Assembly: GCA_028865545.1 (NCBI GenBank)
Contig: JAGWJY010000011.1
Coordinates: 1-64,000 of the forward strand
Source: Alphaproteobacteria bacterium
GTDB lineage: Bacteria > Pseudomonadota > Alphaproteobacteria > Micropepsales > Micropepsaceae
Direction: 5' to 3'
Length of the DNA stretch: 64,000 nucleotides
Part shown: piece after piece, positions 1 to 8,347 of the stretch
How the letters are laid out: every line of letters begins with the position of its first letter
How positions within the stretch are numbered: position 1 is the first letter of the stretch
Notes under the pieces: generated by a model
Told to the model about the DNA's origin: nothing
Seen by the model: only the letters and a program-made list of their open reading frames with translations
Database searches by the model: none
Translations under genes and position numbers: made by a program

Positions 1-126
1 TTCGTCCGCGGCCTGGCGAAAGTGAAGAGCGGCGACAGGAGCGGCGGCGAGGCCGACATCGCCGCGGCCAAAAAGCTCGAGCCGCTGATCGCCGACACCT
101 ATGCCGGCTGGGGCGTGAAACCGTAA
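1..126 (+). CDS. C-terminal end of a TPR-like protein (partial, 5' end outside window)
   Basis: Only the last 41 codons are present, in frame from base 1 to a TAA at 124-126. The pattern RGLAKVKSGD, then a D-I-A-A-A-K-K-L-E-P helix and a terminal GWGVKP, resembles the last repeat of bacterial tetratricopeptide proteins, in which a glycine-aspartate turn is followed by an alanine-rich helix ending in Leu-x-Pro. The reading frame is open to the window edge. The function cannot be told from this piece. It is not a recognisable phage tail gene, so the tail gene that follows is not directly preceded by the usual GTA tail genes. Confidence 0.6.
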   Translation, partial: FVRGLAKVKSGDRSGGEADIAAAKKLEPLIADTYAGWGVKP

Positions 127-156
127 CGACGTAGCCCGGGAGATACAGGCTCCAAT

Positions 157-285
157 TTTCCTCCCCCGTTTACGGGGGAGGTGGCGAGGCCGTATGGCCG
201 AGCCAGAGGGGGCAGACGCCGCGTCGCCCCCTCCGCTTCGCGCACGAACATTCGCTCAGCACCTCCCCGTAAACGGGAGAGGAAA
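157..285. repeat. Palindromic intergenic repeat (MITE/REP-like) with 26-27 bp inverted ends
   Basis: The left arm (157-183) contains CTCCCCCGTTTACGGGGGAG. The right arm (260-285) is its near-perfect reverse complement, with core CCTCCCCGTAAACGGGAGAG. Between them, 204-233 holds a second G-rich/C-rich complementary pair (GAGGGGGC ... GCCCCCTC), so the whole 129-base unit can fold as a long hairpin. Similar 'cctccccgtttacggggagg' elements are, as I recall, dispersed in many alphaproteobacterial genomes. I did not notice a second copy in this window. The right end supplies the purine-rich ribosome binding site of the following tail gene. Confidence 0.75.
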
Positions 286-294
286 GGATTTGTC

Positions 295-3200
295 ATGGCT
301 TCTCTTGTTCTCGGCGCCGTTGGCTCGGCGCTCGGGCCGTCGCTGTTCGGCGGTGGCTTTCTCGGACTGACCGGCGCGCAGCTCGGCGGCGCGCTCGGCG
401 CCTATGCCGGAATGCAGATCGACGCGGCGCTGATGCCGCCGGTCAAGCGCAGCGGCCCGCGCCTCGGCGACATTGCCATCCAGTCCTCCAGCGAAGGCGC
501 GCCCATCCCGCGCGTCTATGGCCGCATGCGCGTCGCCGGTCAGCTCATCTGGGCCAGCCGCTTCCAGGAAGCCACGAGCACGACGACGACCGGCGGCAAG
601 GGCGCCGCGTCGCCGGGCGTGCAGGAAACCGATTATCTCTATTCCATCTCCTTCGCGGTCGGTCTGTGCACCGGGCCCGTCACCCGCATCGGCCGCATCT
701 GGGCCGACGGTACGCTGCTCGATCCCGCCGCTTATACGATGCGCGTCTATCGCGGCGAGGAAACCCAAGCCGCCGACCCGCTGATCGCGGAGATCGACGG
801 CGAGACGCCCGCCTATCGCGGCCTCTGTTACGTCGTCTTCGAAGACATGCCGCTGGTGGCGTTCGGCAACCGCATCCCGCAGCTGCAGTTCGAAGTGATC
901 CGCGCGATCTCGTCCGACCGTCCCGCGGCGCTGGAGAACAGATTGTCCGGCGTGGCGCTGATCCCCGGCGCCGGAGAGTTCGTCTATGCGCCCGAGCCGG
1001 TCACGCAGGACGACGGCCTGGGCACGACTTCACCCGAGAACGCGCATGCTGCGTCCGGCGAAACCGATCTGGTCACCTCGCTCGACGAGTTGCAGAGTCT
1101 GGCGCCCAATCTCGGTGCGGTGTCGCTGGTGGTGGGCTGGTTCGGCGACGATCTGCGCGCGGGGAATATCGCGATCAAGCCCGGCGTCGAGACCGCCTAC
1201 AAGAATACTTATCCCGAAACCTGGCGCGTCGCCGGTCTCGCCCGCGCCGAGGCGCATGTGGTGAGCCGGATCGACGGCCGGCCCGCTTATGGCGGCACGC
1301 CGTCCGACGACAGCGTCACCGCCGCCATCGCCAATCTGAAGGCGCGTGGCCTGCGCGTGCTGTTCAATCCCTTCCTTTTCCTCGATGTGCCGCCGGACAA
1401 CGCCTTGCCGAACCCGTATTCGGATAACGCCGCCACGCTTGGCCAATCTGTTTATCCCTGGCGCGGACGCATCGGCGTCAGTCCCGCCGCCGGCTTCGCG
1501 GGCAGCGCCGATCAAACCGCTTCCGCCGCGGCGCAGGTGAACGCCTTCTTCAACAGCGCATGGGGCTATCGCCGCATGATCCTGCACTACGCGCAGCTCT
1601 GCGCCGATGCGGGCGGTGTCGACGCTTTCCTGATCGGTTCGGAATTGCGCGGCCTCACCCGCGCCCGCAGCGACGCCGCCACCTATCCCGCCGTCGCGGC
1701 GCTGCAGGCGCTGGCGGCCGAGGTGCGCGCGATCCTTCCGCAGGCGAAGATCGGCTACGCCGCCGACTGGTCGGAATACAACGTTCACCAGACCGGCGAT
1801 GGCGCGCTGTGCTTCCATCTCGATCCGCTGTGGTCCGATCCCAATATCGATTTCATCGGCATCGACAATTATCTGCCGCTCGCCGATTGGCGCGACGGCT
1901 CCGATCATCGCGATGCGGCCATCGCGTCCTCCATCCATGATCCCGCTTATCTCGCATCCAACATCCGTGGCGGCGAGGATTACGACTGGTATTACGCCGA
2001 CGCCGCCGCGCGCGACGCCCAGACCCGCACGCCGATCACCGACGGTTTGGGAAAGCCCTGGGTATGGCGCGCCAAGGATATCTGGAATTGGTGGTCGAAC
2101 CCGCATTACGACCGCCCCGACGGTACGGAGAACGCCGCGCCCACGTCCTGGGTGCCGCAATCCAAGCCGATCTGGTTCACCGAGCTCGGCTGTCCGGCGG
2201 TGGAGAAGGGCGCCAATCAGCCCAACGTCTTCTTCGATCCCAAATCGAGCGAGAGTTTCCTGCCTTATTATTCCAACGGCGCGCGCGACGATCTCATCCA
2301 GCGCCGTTTCCTCGAAGCCCATCTGAACTTCTGGAACGAGGCCGCGAACAATCCGCTCTCCGGCCTCTATGCCGGGCGCATGGTCGACACCGCCAACACA
2401 TATATATGGTGCTGGGACGCGCGGCCTTATCCCGCCTTCCCGGCGCGCACGGATGTCTGGGGCGACGCCGCCAACTGGCGCACCGGCCATTGGCTGAACG
2501 GGCGGCTGGGCGCGGTGCAGCTCCCCGATCTGGTCGGCGCGCTCTGCGGCGACGTGAACTTCGCCGCCTATGACGCCGCCGCCCTCAACGGCCAGGTCAC
2601 CGGCTATGCCGTCACCGACACGATGAGCGTGCGCGATGCGCTGGCGCCGCTCGCCGCCGCCTATTTCTTCGACGGCGTCGAAAGCGAAGGCGTGATCAAA
2701 TTCGTGCCGCGCGGCGCCGCCGGCAGCCGCGCCATTTCGCAAGACGATCTGGTGCTGCCCGAGGGCGAGCCGTCCTTCGGCTTCACCCTGACGCGCGCCC
2801 AGGAAAGCGACCTGCCGCTGGCCTCGCGGATTTCCTATATCGACGCCGAAGCCGATTACCGCAGCGCGGTCGCGGAAGCGCGCCGCCTGGTCGCCGCCTG
2901 CGACCGCATCGCCACCTCGTCGCTGCCGCTGGTGCTGGATCAGGGCGAGGCCATCGGCATCGGCGCGCGCCTGTTGCAGGACGCCTGGGTGATGCGCGAG
3001 CAGGCGCGCTTCGCCTTGCCGCCGTCGCAACTCGCCCTCGATCCCACCGATGTGGTCGACCTCGATGCCGGCGGCCGCAGCCATCGCTTGCGCCTCACCG
3101 GCATCGACGACGCCGGTGCGCGGCAGGTGGAAGCCGTCGCCACCGATTCCTCGCTTTACGACACCATCGCCGGGCCGCAGCGCGCCGTCTCCGCCATACA

Positions 3201-4158
3201 GACAGTGTCGCAGCCGGGCCGCGCGCTGGTGGACTTCCTCGATGTGCCGCTGTTGCGCGACGATCAGAATCCCGACGCGCCGCTGGTTGCCGCTTATGCC
3301 GATCCTTGGCCCGGTGCGGTGGAGATTCTGAAAAGCCCGACGGAGTCCAACTTCGCGCTCGACAGCGAAGTCACGCGTCCTGCGTCCCTTGGCATGACGG
3401 TGCAGGATTTCTATTCCGGCCCGCTGTGGCGCTGGGATCGCGGCAACACGCTGTGCGTGAAGTTGATCTCCGGCACGCTGTCCTCCACCGACGACGTCTC
3501 CGTCTTCGCCGGCGCCAATGCGCTGGCGATCCGCAACGCCGACGGCGAATGGGAGATCGTCCAGTTCGCCAAGGCGGAGCTGATCGCCCCCGGTGAATGG
3601 CGGCTGAGCAAACTGCTGCGCGGCCAGGCGGGCAGCGAAAGCGCCAGGCGCGATCCCGTCGCCGCCGGTGCGCGCGTGGTCGTCTTGAACAAGGCGCTCG
3701 CCCAGCTCTCGCTCGACCAGGCGCAGTCGCGTCTGCCGTTCCATTACCTGTGGGGTCCGCGCGGCAAGCCGATCTGCGATCCGTCCTATCAGGGTGCCGA
3801 ACTGCGCTTCGCTGCGCTCGGCCGCCGTCCGCTGTCGCCCGTGCATCTGCGCGCCGCGAAGCAAAGCAACGGCGACATTGCCCTCTCCTGGATCCGCCGC
3901 ACGCGCATTGGCGGCGATTCCTGGGATCAGATCGAGGTGCCGCTCGGCGAGGACGCGGAATCCTACGAGCTCGACATCCTTTCCGGCGCCACGGTGAAGC
4001 GCACACTCGCCGCCGCCGCGCCTGCCGTCACCTACAGCGCCGCAATGCAGACAGCCGATTTCGGCGCGCCGCTCGCCGCCACGCTCCACGTCAAAGCCTT
4101 CCAGCTCTCGTCCGCGTTCGGCCGCGGCACCGCCGCCGACGCCACACTTTATTTGTGA
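295..4158 (+). CDS. GTA/phage tail-tip host-specificity protein (megatron type, TIM-barrel domain)
   Basis: This 1287-residue protein matches gene-transfer-agent ORFg15 ('megatron') proteins in length and layout. It has a Gly/Ala-rich hydrophobic N-terminus, then a conserved IPRVYGRMRVAGQLIWASRF segment at about 75-95 typical of these proteins. A glycoside-hydrolase-like TIM barrel follows (roughly 400-720; FLIGSELRGLTR, IDFIGIDNYLPL, KPIWFTELGCPA), then phage-tail_3-type and C-terminal beta-rich regions. Such proteins form the baseplate hub or tail tip that contacts the host surface. I start at ATG 295 because the frame upstream lies inside the palindromic repeat and a GGGAGAGGAAAGG purine run sits just before it. 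Six bases separate it from the DUF2793 gene. The usual upstream GTA genes g12-g14 are not next to it here. Confidence 0.9.
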   Translation: MASLVLGAVGSALGPSLFGGGFLGLTGAQLGGALGAYAGMQIDAALMPPVKRSGPRLGDIAIQSSSEGAPIPRVYGRMRVAGQLIWASRFQEATSTTTTGGKGAASPGVQETDYLYSISFAVGLCTGPVTRIGRIWADGTLLDPAAYTMRVYRGEETQAADPLIAEIDGETPAYRGLCYVVFEDMPLVAFGNRIPQLQFEVIRAISSDRPAALENRLSGVALIPGAGEFVYAPEPVTQDDGLGTTSPENAHAASGETDLVTSLDELQSLAPNLGAVSLVVGWFGDDLRAGNIAIKPGVETAYKNTYPETWRVAGLARAEAHVVSRIDGRPAYGGTPSDDSVTAAIANLKARGLRVLFNPFLFLDVPPDNALPNPYSDNAATLGQSVYPWRGRIGVSPAAGFAGSADQTASAAAQVNAFFNSAWGYRRMILHYAQLCADAGGVDAFLIGSELRGLTRARSDAATYPAVAALQALAAEVRAILPQAKIGYAADWSEYNVHQTGDGALCFHLDPLWSDPNIDFIGIDNYLPLADWRDGSDHRDAAIASSIHDPAYLASNIRGGEDYDWYYADAAARDAQTRTPITDGLGKPWVWRAKDIWNWWSNPHYDRPDGTENAAPTSWVPQSKPIWFTELGCPAVEKGANQPNVFFDPKSSESFLPYYSNGARDDLIQRRFLEAHLNFWNEAANNPLSGLYAGRMVDTANTYIWCWDARPYPAFPARTDVWGDAANWRTGHWLNGRLGAVQLPDLVGALCGDVNFAAYDAAALNGQVTGYAVTDTMSVRDALAPLAAAYFFDGVESEGVIKFVPRGAAGSRAISQDDLVLPEGEPSFGFTLTRAQESDLPLASRISYIDAEADYRSAVAEARRLVAACDRIATSSLPLVLDQGEAIGIGARLLQDAWVMREQARFALPPSQLALDPTDVVDLDAGGRSHRLRLTGIDDAGARQVEAVATDSSLYDTIAGPQRAVSAIQTVSQPGRALVDFLDVPLLRDDQNPDAPLVAAYADPWPGAVEILKSPTESNFALDSEVTRPASLGMTVQDFYSGPLWRWDRGNTLCVKLISGTLSSTDDVSVFAGANALAIRNADGEWEIVQFAKAELIAPGEWRLSKLLRGQAGSESARRDPVAAGARVVVLNKALAQLSLDQAQSRLPFHYLWGPRGKPICDPSYQGAELRFAALGRRPLSPVHLRAAKQSNGDIALSWIRRTRIGGDSWDQIEVPLGEDAESYELDILSGATVKRTLAAAAPAVTYSAAMQTADFGAPLAATLHVKAFQLSSAFGRGTAADATLYL

Positions 4159-4164
4159 GGTCCC

Positions 4165-4866
4165 ATGAACACGTCCAATCTTGCACTGCCTTATCTCGCC
4201 GCCGCCCAGGCGCAGAAGCACGTCACCGTCAACGAAGCGTTCGATCTTCTCGACAGCGTCGTGCAGCTCGCGGTCGAAAGCCGCGCGCTGACCGCACCGC
4301 CCGCGTCCCCCGCCGACGGCGCCTGTTACATCCCGGCCTCCGGCGCCGGCGGCGCCTGGACGGCCTGGGATTTCAACCTTGCGGTCTGGCGCGACGGCGC
4401 CTGGTCGAAGCTGGTTCCGAAAGACGGTTGGAAAGCCTGGATCAAGGACGAACGCCTCGGCGTCGTCTTTCAGGACGGCGTCTGGCGCGACGGCATCGCA
4501 CTGACGCCGCATGGCGGGCGCATCACCTTGCGCGCCAAGGAAGAGGAGCTGACGCTTGCGGGCAGCTATACGGAAACCGCCGACGCCGCTTTTCTTCCCA
4601 GCCGCGCCATCGTGCTTGCCGTCGCCGCCCGCACCACGCAGCAGATCGCCGGCGCCGCGTCCTATGACGTCGGCATCGCGGGCGAACAGAGCAAGTTCGG
4701 CGGTTCGCTCGGCATCGCCGCGGGCTCGGTCAATATCGGCGTCGTCGGCCCCACCGCGACGTACGCCAACGCCAGGGTGCGCGTAACCGCCAATGGCGGC
4801 AGCTTCACCGCCGGCAAGGTGCGCCTGATCGCCTATTTCCTCGAAATCACGGCGCCGACCTCATGA
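4165..4866 (+). CDS. DUF2793 domain protein, phage/GTA tail-associated
   Basis: The 233-residue product opens with TSNLALPYLAAAQAQKHVTV, the hallmark start of DUF2793 proteins, which occur next to tail genes of alphaproteobacterial prophages and GTAs. Repeated short W-x-D-G-x-W units (VWRDGAWSKL, VFQDGVWRDG) follow. The C-terminal part, from about residue 125, is a beta-rich region with Gly/Ala-rich strands, as in tail fibre or adhesin heads. The family has no proven biochemical function; a structural or receptor-binding role at the tail tip is an inference from context. It lies 6 bases after the megatron gene, and its stop overlaps the start of the peptidase gene, so the genes are translationally coupled. 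Confidence 0.85.
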   Translation: MNTSNLALPYLAAAQAQKHVTVNEAFDLLDSVVQLAVESRALTAPPASPADGACYIPASGAGGAWTAWDFNLAVWRDGAWSKLVPKDGWKAWIKDERLGVVFQDGVWRDGIALTPHGGRITLRAKEEELTLAGSYTETADAAFLPSRAIVLAVAARTTQQIAGAASYDVGIAGEQSKFGGSLGIAAGSVNIGVVGPTATYANARVRVTANGGSFTAGKVRLIAYFLEITAPTS

Positions 4867-5342
4867 GCGCGCAACGCAACACGCTGTGGGATGTGGCCCG
4901 CTGGCCGCATTTCACGTCGCGCGAGATCGCCTGTCCTTGCTGCGGCGAAGTCGTCCTCTGGCCCGAAGCCCTCGACGCGCTGGAAGCTTTGCGCACCGCG
5001 ATGCTCGCGCCGCTCAGGATCAATTCCGGCCATCGCTGTGCGCTTCACAACGCCCGCGTCGGCGGCGCGCCGCTGTCCCTGCACAAGAGGCTCGCCTTCG
5101 ACATCGCGCTCGCCGGTCACGATCCGGCGCGTCTCGCCATGATGGCGCGCGCCGCCGGCTTCACCGGTTTCGGCTTCGGACAGACGTTTTTGCATCTCGA
5201 TACGCGGGCGCGTCCCGCGCACTGGTTCTATGGACAAAGGAGTGAGGAACTATGGACATCGGCACTATCATCGGCACGGGCGCCTCGGCGCTTGGCGGCG
5301 GACTCTTCGGCCTTCTCGGCAATATCGGCACCAAGGTCATAG
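4863..5342 (+). CDS. Peptidase M15A-type cell-wall hydrolase (putative endolysin)
   Basis: This 159-residue protein fits the M15A D,D-carboxypeptidase/L-alanyl-D-glutamate peptidase family found as phage endolysins. Visible motifs are FTSREIACPCCG near the N-terminus, INSGHRC at 53-59, SLHKRLAFDI with likely zinc ligands His74 and Asp80, and FLHLDTR with the third ligand His111. It has no signal peptide, so export would depend on a holin, which the next gene may supply. The start ATG overlaps the DUF2793 stop (ATGA). The last 30 or so codons overlap the next gene by 91 bases in another frame; these residues (Ser/Ala/Arg-rich) look non-conserved. Confidence 0.85.
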   Translation: MSAQRNTLWDVARWPHFTSREIACPCCGEVVLWPEALDALEALRTAMLAPLRINSGHRCALHNARVGGAPLSLHKRLAFDIALAGHDPARLAMMARAAGFTGFGFGQTFLHLDTRARPAHWFYGQRSEELWTSALSSARAPRRLAADSSAFSAISAPRS

Positions 5343-5731
5343 GTCTGTTCGAAGCCAAACAGGCTTTCGCGCAGAAGAAGGAAGAATGGAGCCACGAGGA
5401 ACGCCTGCTCGACATGCAAATGAAGGCGCACGCCGCCGAGACCGAACAGGAACTCGCCGTCACCGCGTCTTCCGGCTCGTGGAGCGGTCTCGGCGAAAGC
5501 CTGAAGGCGGAAACCGCCATCGGCACCACCTATCCCTGGGTCAATGCGGTGCGCGCCCTGGTGCGTCCGGCGCTGACGCTCGGCCTTGCCTCGTTCCTCT
5601 GCGCCGCCTTCTTCGCCATGCCGGCCGGCGACATCGACCGCGCCTATGTCGCGGACTCGCTGGTCTTCGCCGCGGTGACGGCGGTGGTCTGGTGGTTCGG
5701 CGATCGCGCTCCGGCCAGGCGGAACCGATAA
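5252..5731 (+). CDS. Holin-like membrane protein (3-TM GTA/phage holin type)
   Basis: The 159-residue product has a Gly-rich hydrophobic N-terminal segment (about 4-33), a charged helical or coiled middle (34-85) and two clear membrane segments near the C-terminus (about 105-122 and 133-149), ending in VVWWFGDRAPARR. This plan, with a hydrophobic end, a coil, paired C-terminal helices and a basic tail, matches the GTA_holin_3TM family. Together with the preceding M15 peptidase it would form a lysis pair. An AAGGAGTGAGG ribosome site precedes ATG 5252. The identification rests on topology and context more than on strong motifs. Confidence 0.65.
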   Translation: MDIGTIIGTGASALGGGLFGLLGNIGTKVIGLFEAKQAFAQKKEEWSHEERLLDMQMKAHAAETEQELAVTASSGSWSGLGESLKAETAIGTTYPWVNAVRALVRPALTLGLASFLCAAFFAMPAGDIDRAYVADSLVFAAVTAVVWWFGDRAPARRNR

Positions 5732-5737
5732 ATGGGC

Positions 5738-6406
5738 CTAGTCCTGTTGCTCCGTCGCGGCATAGGCGTGGACGGTGGTCTGTCCGGCCTTGACCACGAA
5801 TGCCATCGGCACGTCATAGGCGTGGCCGCATCCCCGCACCGTCCAGGTTTCCCACCAGGTGGAAGTCGGTGCGCCGGGCGGCGGCTTGAGCTGCGGGGCC
5901 TCCGGCAGACCGAACCCCCCGAAGCTTGCGCTCGACGGCTCGAATTTCGTGCAGTCTCCCGCGGCGGCGGCGGCGCGATAGGCGGACGGCAGGGCGGCGT
6001 GTTGCACCACGAGCCCGGCCCCGGTGAAACCCGACAGGCCGTATTCGTATTGCAGGCCGCCGCCATATTTGACCGTGAAGAACACGTTGAGAGGGATGTT
6101 TTGGCCGCAGGCGCGGGTCATGATCTGCACCTGCCACTGCCCGGCGGTCGGATCGCCCTGGAATATGATCGGGTCGGTGATGCTGTACCGCATCGTCGAC
6201 ATCTGGGAAGCGCCGCGGCAATCGTTGAGCCGCGCCGGGGGGACGTTCTGCAACGCATCGCCGAGCATGAACCTGTACTGCTGGGTGTGCAGATAGGTCT
6301 GAAACGCCGGATCGTTGGCGTCGGTTGTTTGCGCTGCGGCAGCCACAGGCAGGAAAAGCCACGCCGCGGCGACGAACAAAATTCCAGTCCAGCGATTTGC
6401 CCTCAT
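5738..6406 (-). CDS. Secreted protein of unknown function
   Basis: I choose ATG 6406 because it begins a clear signal peptide (MRANRWTGILFVAAAWLFLP followed by VAAAAQ, cleavage near residue 25). The mature protein of about 197 residues has four or more cysteines (for example NDCRG, RACGQ, GDCTK, RGCGH) that could form disulfides, and a proline-rich segment LKPPPGAP near 163. I recognise no family. It converges on the holin-like gene with a gap of 6 bases, so it marks the right edge of the phage-derived module. It is probably a periplasmic protein. Confidence 0.7.
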   Translation of the reverse strand: MRANRWTGILFVAAAWLFLPVAAAAQTTDANDPAFQTYLHTQQYRFMLGDALQNVPPARLNDCRGASQMSTMRYSITDPIIFQGDPTAGQWQVQIMTRACGQNIPLNVFFTVKYGGGLQYEYGLSGFTGAGLVVQHAALPSAYRAAAAAGDCTKFEPSSASFGGFGLPEAPQLKPPPGAPTSTWWETWTVRGCGHAYDVPMAFVVKAGQTTVHAYAATEQQD

Positions 6407-6506
6407 GGGCGCCGTCCCGTTGCAAAATCCCCCCGCGACATTGGCATATTCGCGCCCTTTGCGGTAGGCGGCAGGCCAGGGCCACTGTGCTTTACAGGGC
6501 GGCGCG

Positions 6507-7223
6507 ATGCCGCCCATGGTCATGATCCAACTGCTGTGGAACGCACCCATGCACGTCGCTGAAGCCATCGCCTCGCGCCGCTCGATCCGCGCCTTCACGG
6601 CCGAGCCGGTCGCGCGCAGGATCGTGGAAGACATCCTCAGCCGCGCCGCCCGCGCGCCGTCGGGCGGCAATCTCCAGCCCTGGCGGATTTATGCGCTGCT
6701 CGGCGAAGCGCGCGACGAACTGGTGCGCCGCGTGGCGGAAGCGCGCAGCCAACATCCGATGGGCGAGCCGCCGGAATATCACGTCTATCCGCCGCGCCTC
6801 GCCGAGCCCTGGCGCACGCGGCGCTTCCGTGTCGGCGAAGCGATGTATGCGCTGCTCGGCATCCCGCGCGAGGACAAGCGGGCGCGTCTCGAGCATTTCG
6901 CGCGCAATTGGGAATTCTTCGGTGCGCCGGTCGGCCTCATCGTCACCATCGACCGGGGCATGCAGCCGGGACAATGGGCCGATGTCGGGATGTTCCTGCA
7001 GAATGTGATGCTGCTGGCGCGCGAGCACGGGCTGCACAGCTGCGCGCAGGAAGCCTGGGCGGTGTGGCATGGACTTCTGCGCGATTATCTCTCGATCCCG
7101 GAAAGCGAGATGGTGTTCTGCGGTCTGGCGCTGGGTCACGCCGACGACACCGCGCCGGTCAATACGCTGGTGTCGGAGCGTGCGCCGCTCGCGGATTTCG
7201 CGGTCTTCTGTGAACATCCTTGA
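6507..7223 (+). CDS. Nitroreductase family protein (FMN-dependent oxidoreductase)
   Basis: The 238-residue protein has the nitroreductase fold signature: an AIASRRSIRAF start motif, APSGGNLQPWR for FMN phosphate binding near 50-60, and GMFLQNVMLLAREHGLHSC in the second half, which packs at the dimer interface. It is a full-length member of the NfnB/NADH-nitroreductase superfamily and would use NAD(P)H to reduce nitro, quinone or flavin-like substrates; the substrate is unknown. The start is uncertain: ATG 6507 has an AGGGCGGCG run upstream, while ATG 6549 (MHVAEAIASRR) would fit the family length just as well. Confidence 0.88.
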   Translation: MPPMVMIQLLWNAPMHVAEAIASRRSIRAFTAEPVARRIVEDILSRAARAPSGGNLQPWRIYALLGEARDELVRRVAEARSQHPMGEPPEYHVYPPRLAEPWRTRRFRVGEAMYALLGIPREDKRARLEHFARNWEFFGAPVGLIVTIDRGMQPGQWADVGMFLQNVMLLAREHGLHSCAQEAWAVWHGLLRDYLSIPESEMVFCGLALGHADDTAPVNTLVSERAPLADFAVFCEHP

Positions 7224-7227
7224 ACGC

Positions 7228-7263
7228 CGAAAGCCCGCACCGGGATGCCGGCGCGGGCTTTCG
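7228..7263. terminator. Hairpin terminator between convergent genes
   Basis: CGAAAGCCCGC (7228-7238) pairs perfectly with GCGGGCTTTCG (7253-7263), an 11 bp stem with a 14-base loop that starts 5 bases after the nitroreductase stop. Because A-rich and T-rich tracts lie within the stem itself, it could terminate both the nitroreductase and the converging gene at 7325-7717. The T-tract is short. Confidence 0.6.
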
Positions 7264-7324
7264 CTTGATCATCGCGAGGTCCTACAGGGAGGGGCGTACT
7301 GCGGACCGCGCGACTCAAGTTCGC

Positions 7325-7717
7325 TTAGAACCGAAGCACACCGATGAAACCGCCGGTGTAGGGATTCACCTCGACGAACACGACATGGCCGAAGCGATCG
7401 TAGCTGCGCACCACATAGCGTCCGTTGACCCAGTAGGGCGCGCCGTCCCAGCGGTAATAGTGATGGGCCCGCAGGTTGCGATAGACGATGCCGGTGTCGA
7501 CATAGCCGTGATAGCCGTCCCGCCAGTAGCGGTCGTGACGGACGTCGCGGCGGTCGTCGCGGCGATCCATGCGACGATCCATACGTTGATCGACGCGGAC
7601 GTCGTGGCGGACCATCGTGTCGTGATGGTTGCCGGGATCGGCCATGGCCATGCCGGCGCCGGTGCTGGTCAGAATGGCCGCCGCAGCGGCTGTCAGAAGA
7701 AGCTTCTGGATGTTCAT
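7325..7717 (-). CDS. Small secreted Arg/Asp/His-rich protein
   Basis: The 130-residue protein begins with a signal peptide (MNIQKLLLTAAAAAILTSTG, AxA-type cleavage after AMA near 26). A low-complexity region of repeated D-R-R-M/D-R-R-D units with many His and Asp follows (about 30-65). The compact C-terminus contains YYRWDGAPYWVNGRYVVRS and an RFGHVVFVEVNPYTGGFIGV segment that resembles a PepSY-like or RcnB-like beta pair. I prefer ATG 7717 over the ATG four codons upstream because GGAGA precedes it at a good distance. A periplasmic metal-binding role is possible from the His/Asp content but is not shown. Confidence 0.75.
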   Translation of the reverse strand: MNIQKLLLTAAAAAILTSTGAGMAMADPGNHHDTMVRHDVRVDQRMDRRMDRRDDRRDVRHDRYWRDGYHGYVDTGIVYRNLRAHHYYRWDGAPYWVNGRYVVRSYDRFGHVVFVEVNPYTGGFIGVLRF

Positions 7718-7870
7718 TGTCGTCTCCATTCGGGCTCTTGGCCCTTGCTGCGGTTGGCGGTTAACCGACGCTCCGCCGTTCCAATGTGTGCGACATTAGA
7801 ACGGCCAGCCTGAATGCGTTCTGGACAAGGCGTTCATGGCAGGTTCATGTGCCCGGAGGTACGTAAGGCT

Positions 7871-8332
7871 ATGCGCGCGCACATTGTTTCCGGTCTTTTG
7901 CTGCTGCTGGCGCTCGCGCCCCCGGTGCATGCCGAGGACGAGAGTGGCCGCAGCACGCCCTCGCTGGACCGCGTTCTGCCGGAGATTCGCCGTCACACGC
8001 CCGGGACCTTCTACGACGCCGAGGGACCGTTCGCCGGTCCCGGCGGCCAGCAGGTCTACCGCATCAAATGGATGACGCCGGACGGGCGGATCATCTGGTT
8101 CGATGCCGATGCCCGCACCGGGCGCATCCTGACGCCGATGCAAGGCGGCCAGCCCGGCGGCAACCGGCCGGGCGGCAACCGCTTCGACGGTGGTTCCGAT
8201 CGCTTCGGAAATTGGCCGTCGCCGGGCTATGATCGCGACGATCATCGCGGCCGCGACCGCGACGGCGGGACATGGCGTCGCGACGAGGGCGGCAACCGCG
8301 GCGACCGGGATGGTCGCGGCGGTCACAACTGA
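7871..8332 (+). CDS. Secreted PepSY-like protein, first gene of a two-component operon
   Basis: A signal peptide (MRAHIVSGLLLLLALAPPVH, cleavage near AxA at about 21) precedes a PepSY-like stretch. Leu-x-x-x-L-P-E-I-R (about 31-40) is followed by VYRIKWMTPDGRIIWFDADA and RTGRIL, the usual beta-strand pair of PepSY domains. The C-terminal 60 residues are a Gly/Asp/Arg-rich low-complexity tail. PepSY proteins are often encoded beside two-component systems and can inhibit proteases or modulate sensors. The stop is 15 bases before the response regulator, so it is likely co-transcribed. ATG 7871 is chosen because it starts the signal peptide and TAAGG precedes it. Confidence 0.8.
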   Translation: MRAHIVSGLLLLLALAPPVHAEDESGRSTPSLDRVLPEIRRHTPGTFYDAEGPFAGPGGQQVYRIKWMTPDGRIIWFDADARTGRILTPMQGGQPGGNRPGGNRFDGGSDRFGNWPSPGYDRDDHRGRDRDGGTWRRDEGGNRGDRDGRGGHN

Positions 8333-8347
8333 GAGTCGGAAAACGAG

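Noticed and set aside
1030-4512. Long antisense open frame of 1160 codons opposite the tail gene
   Set aside because: It is opposite a well-supported gene, lacks recognisable domains, and is explained by the GC-rich codon pattern that removes stops from the complementary strand.
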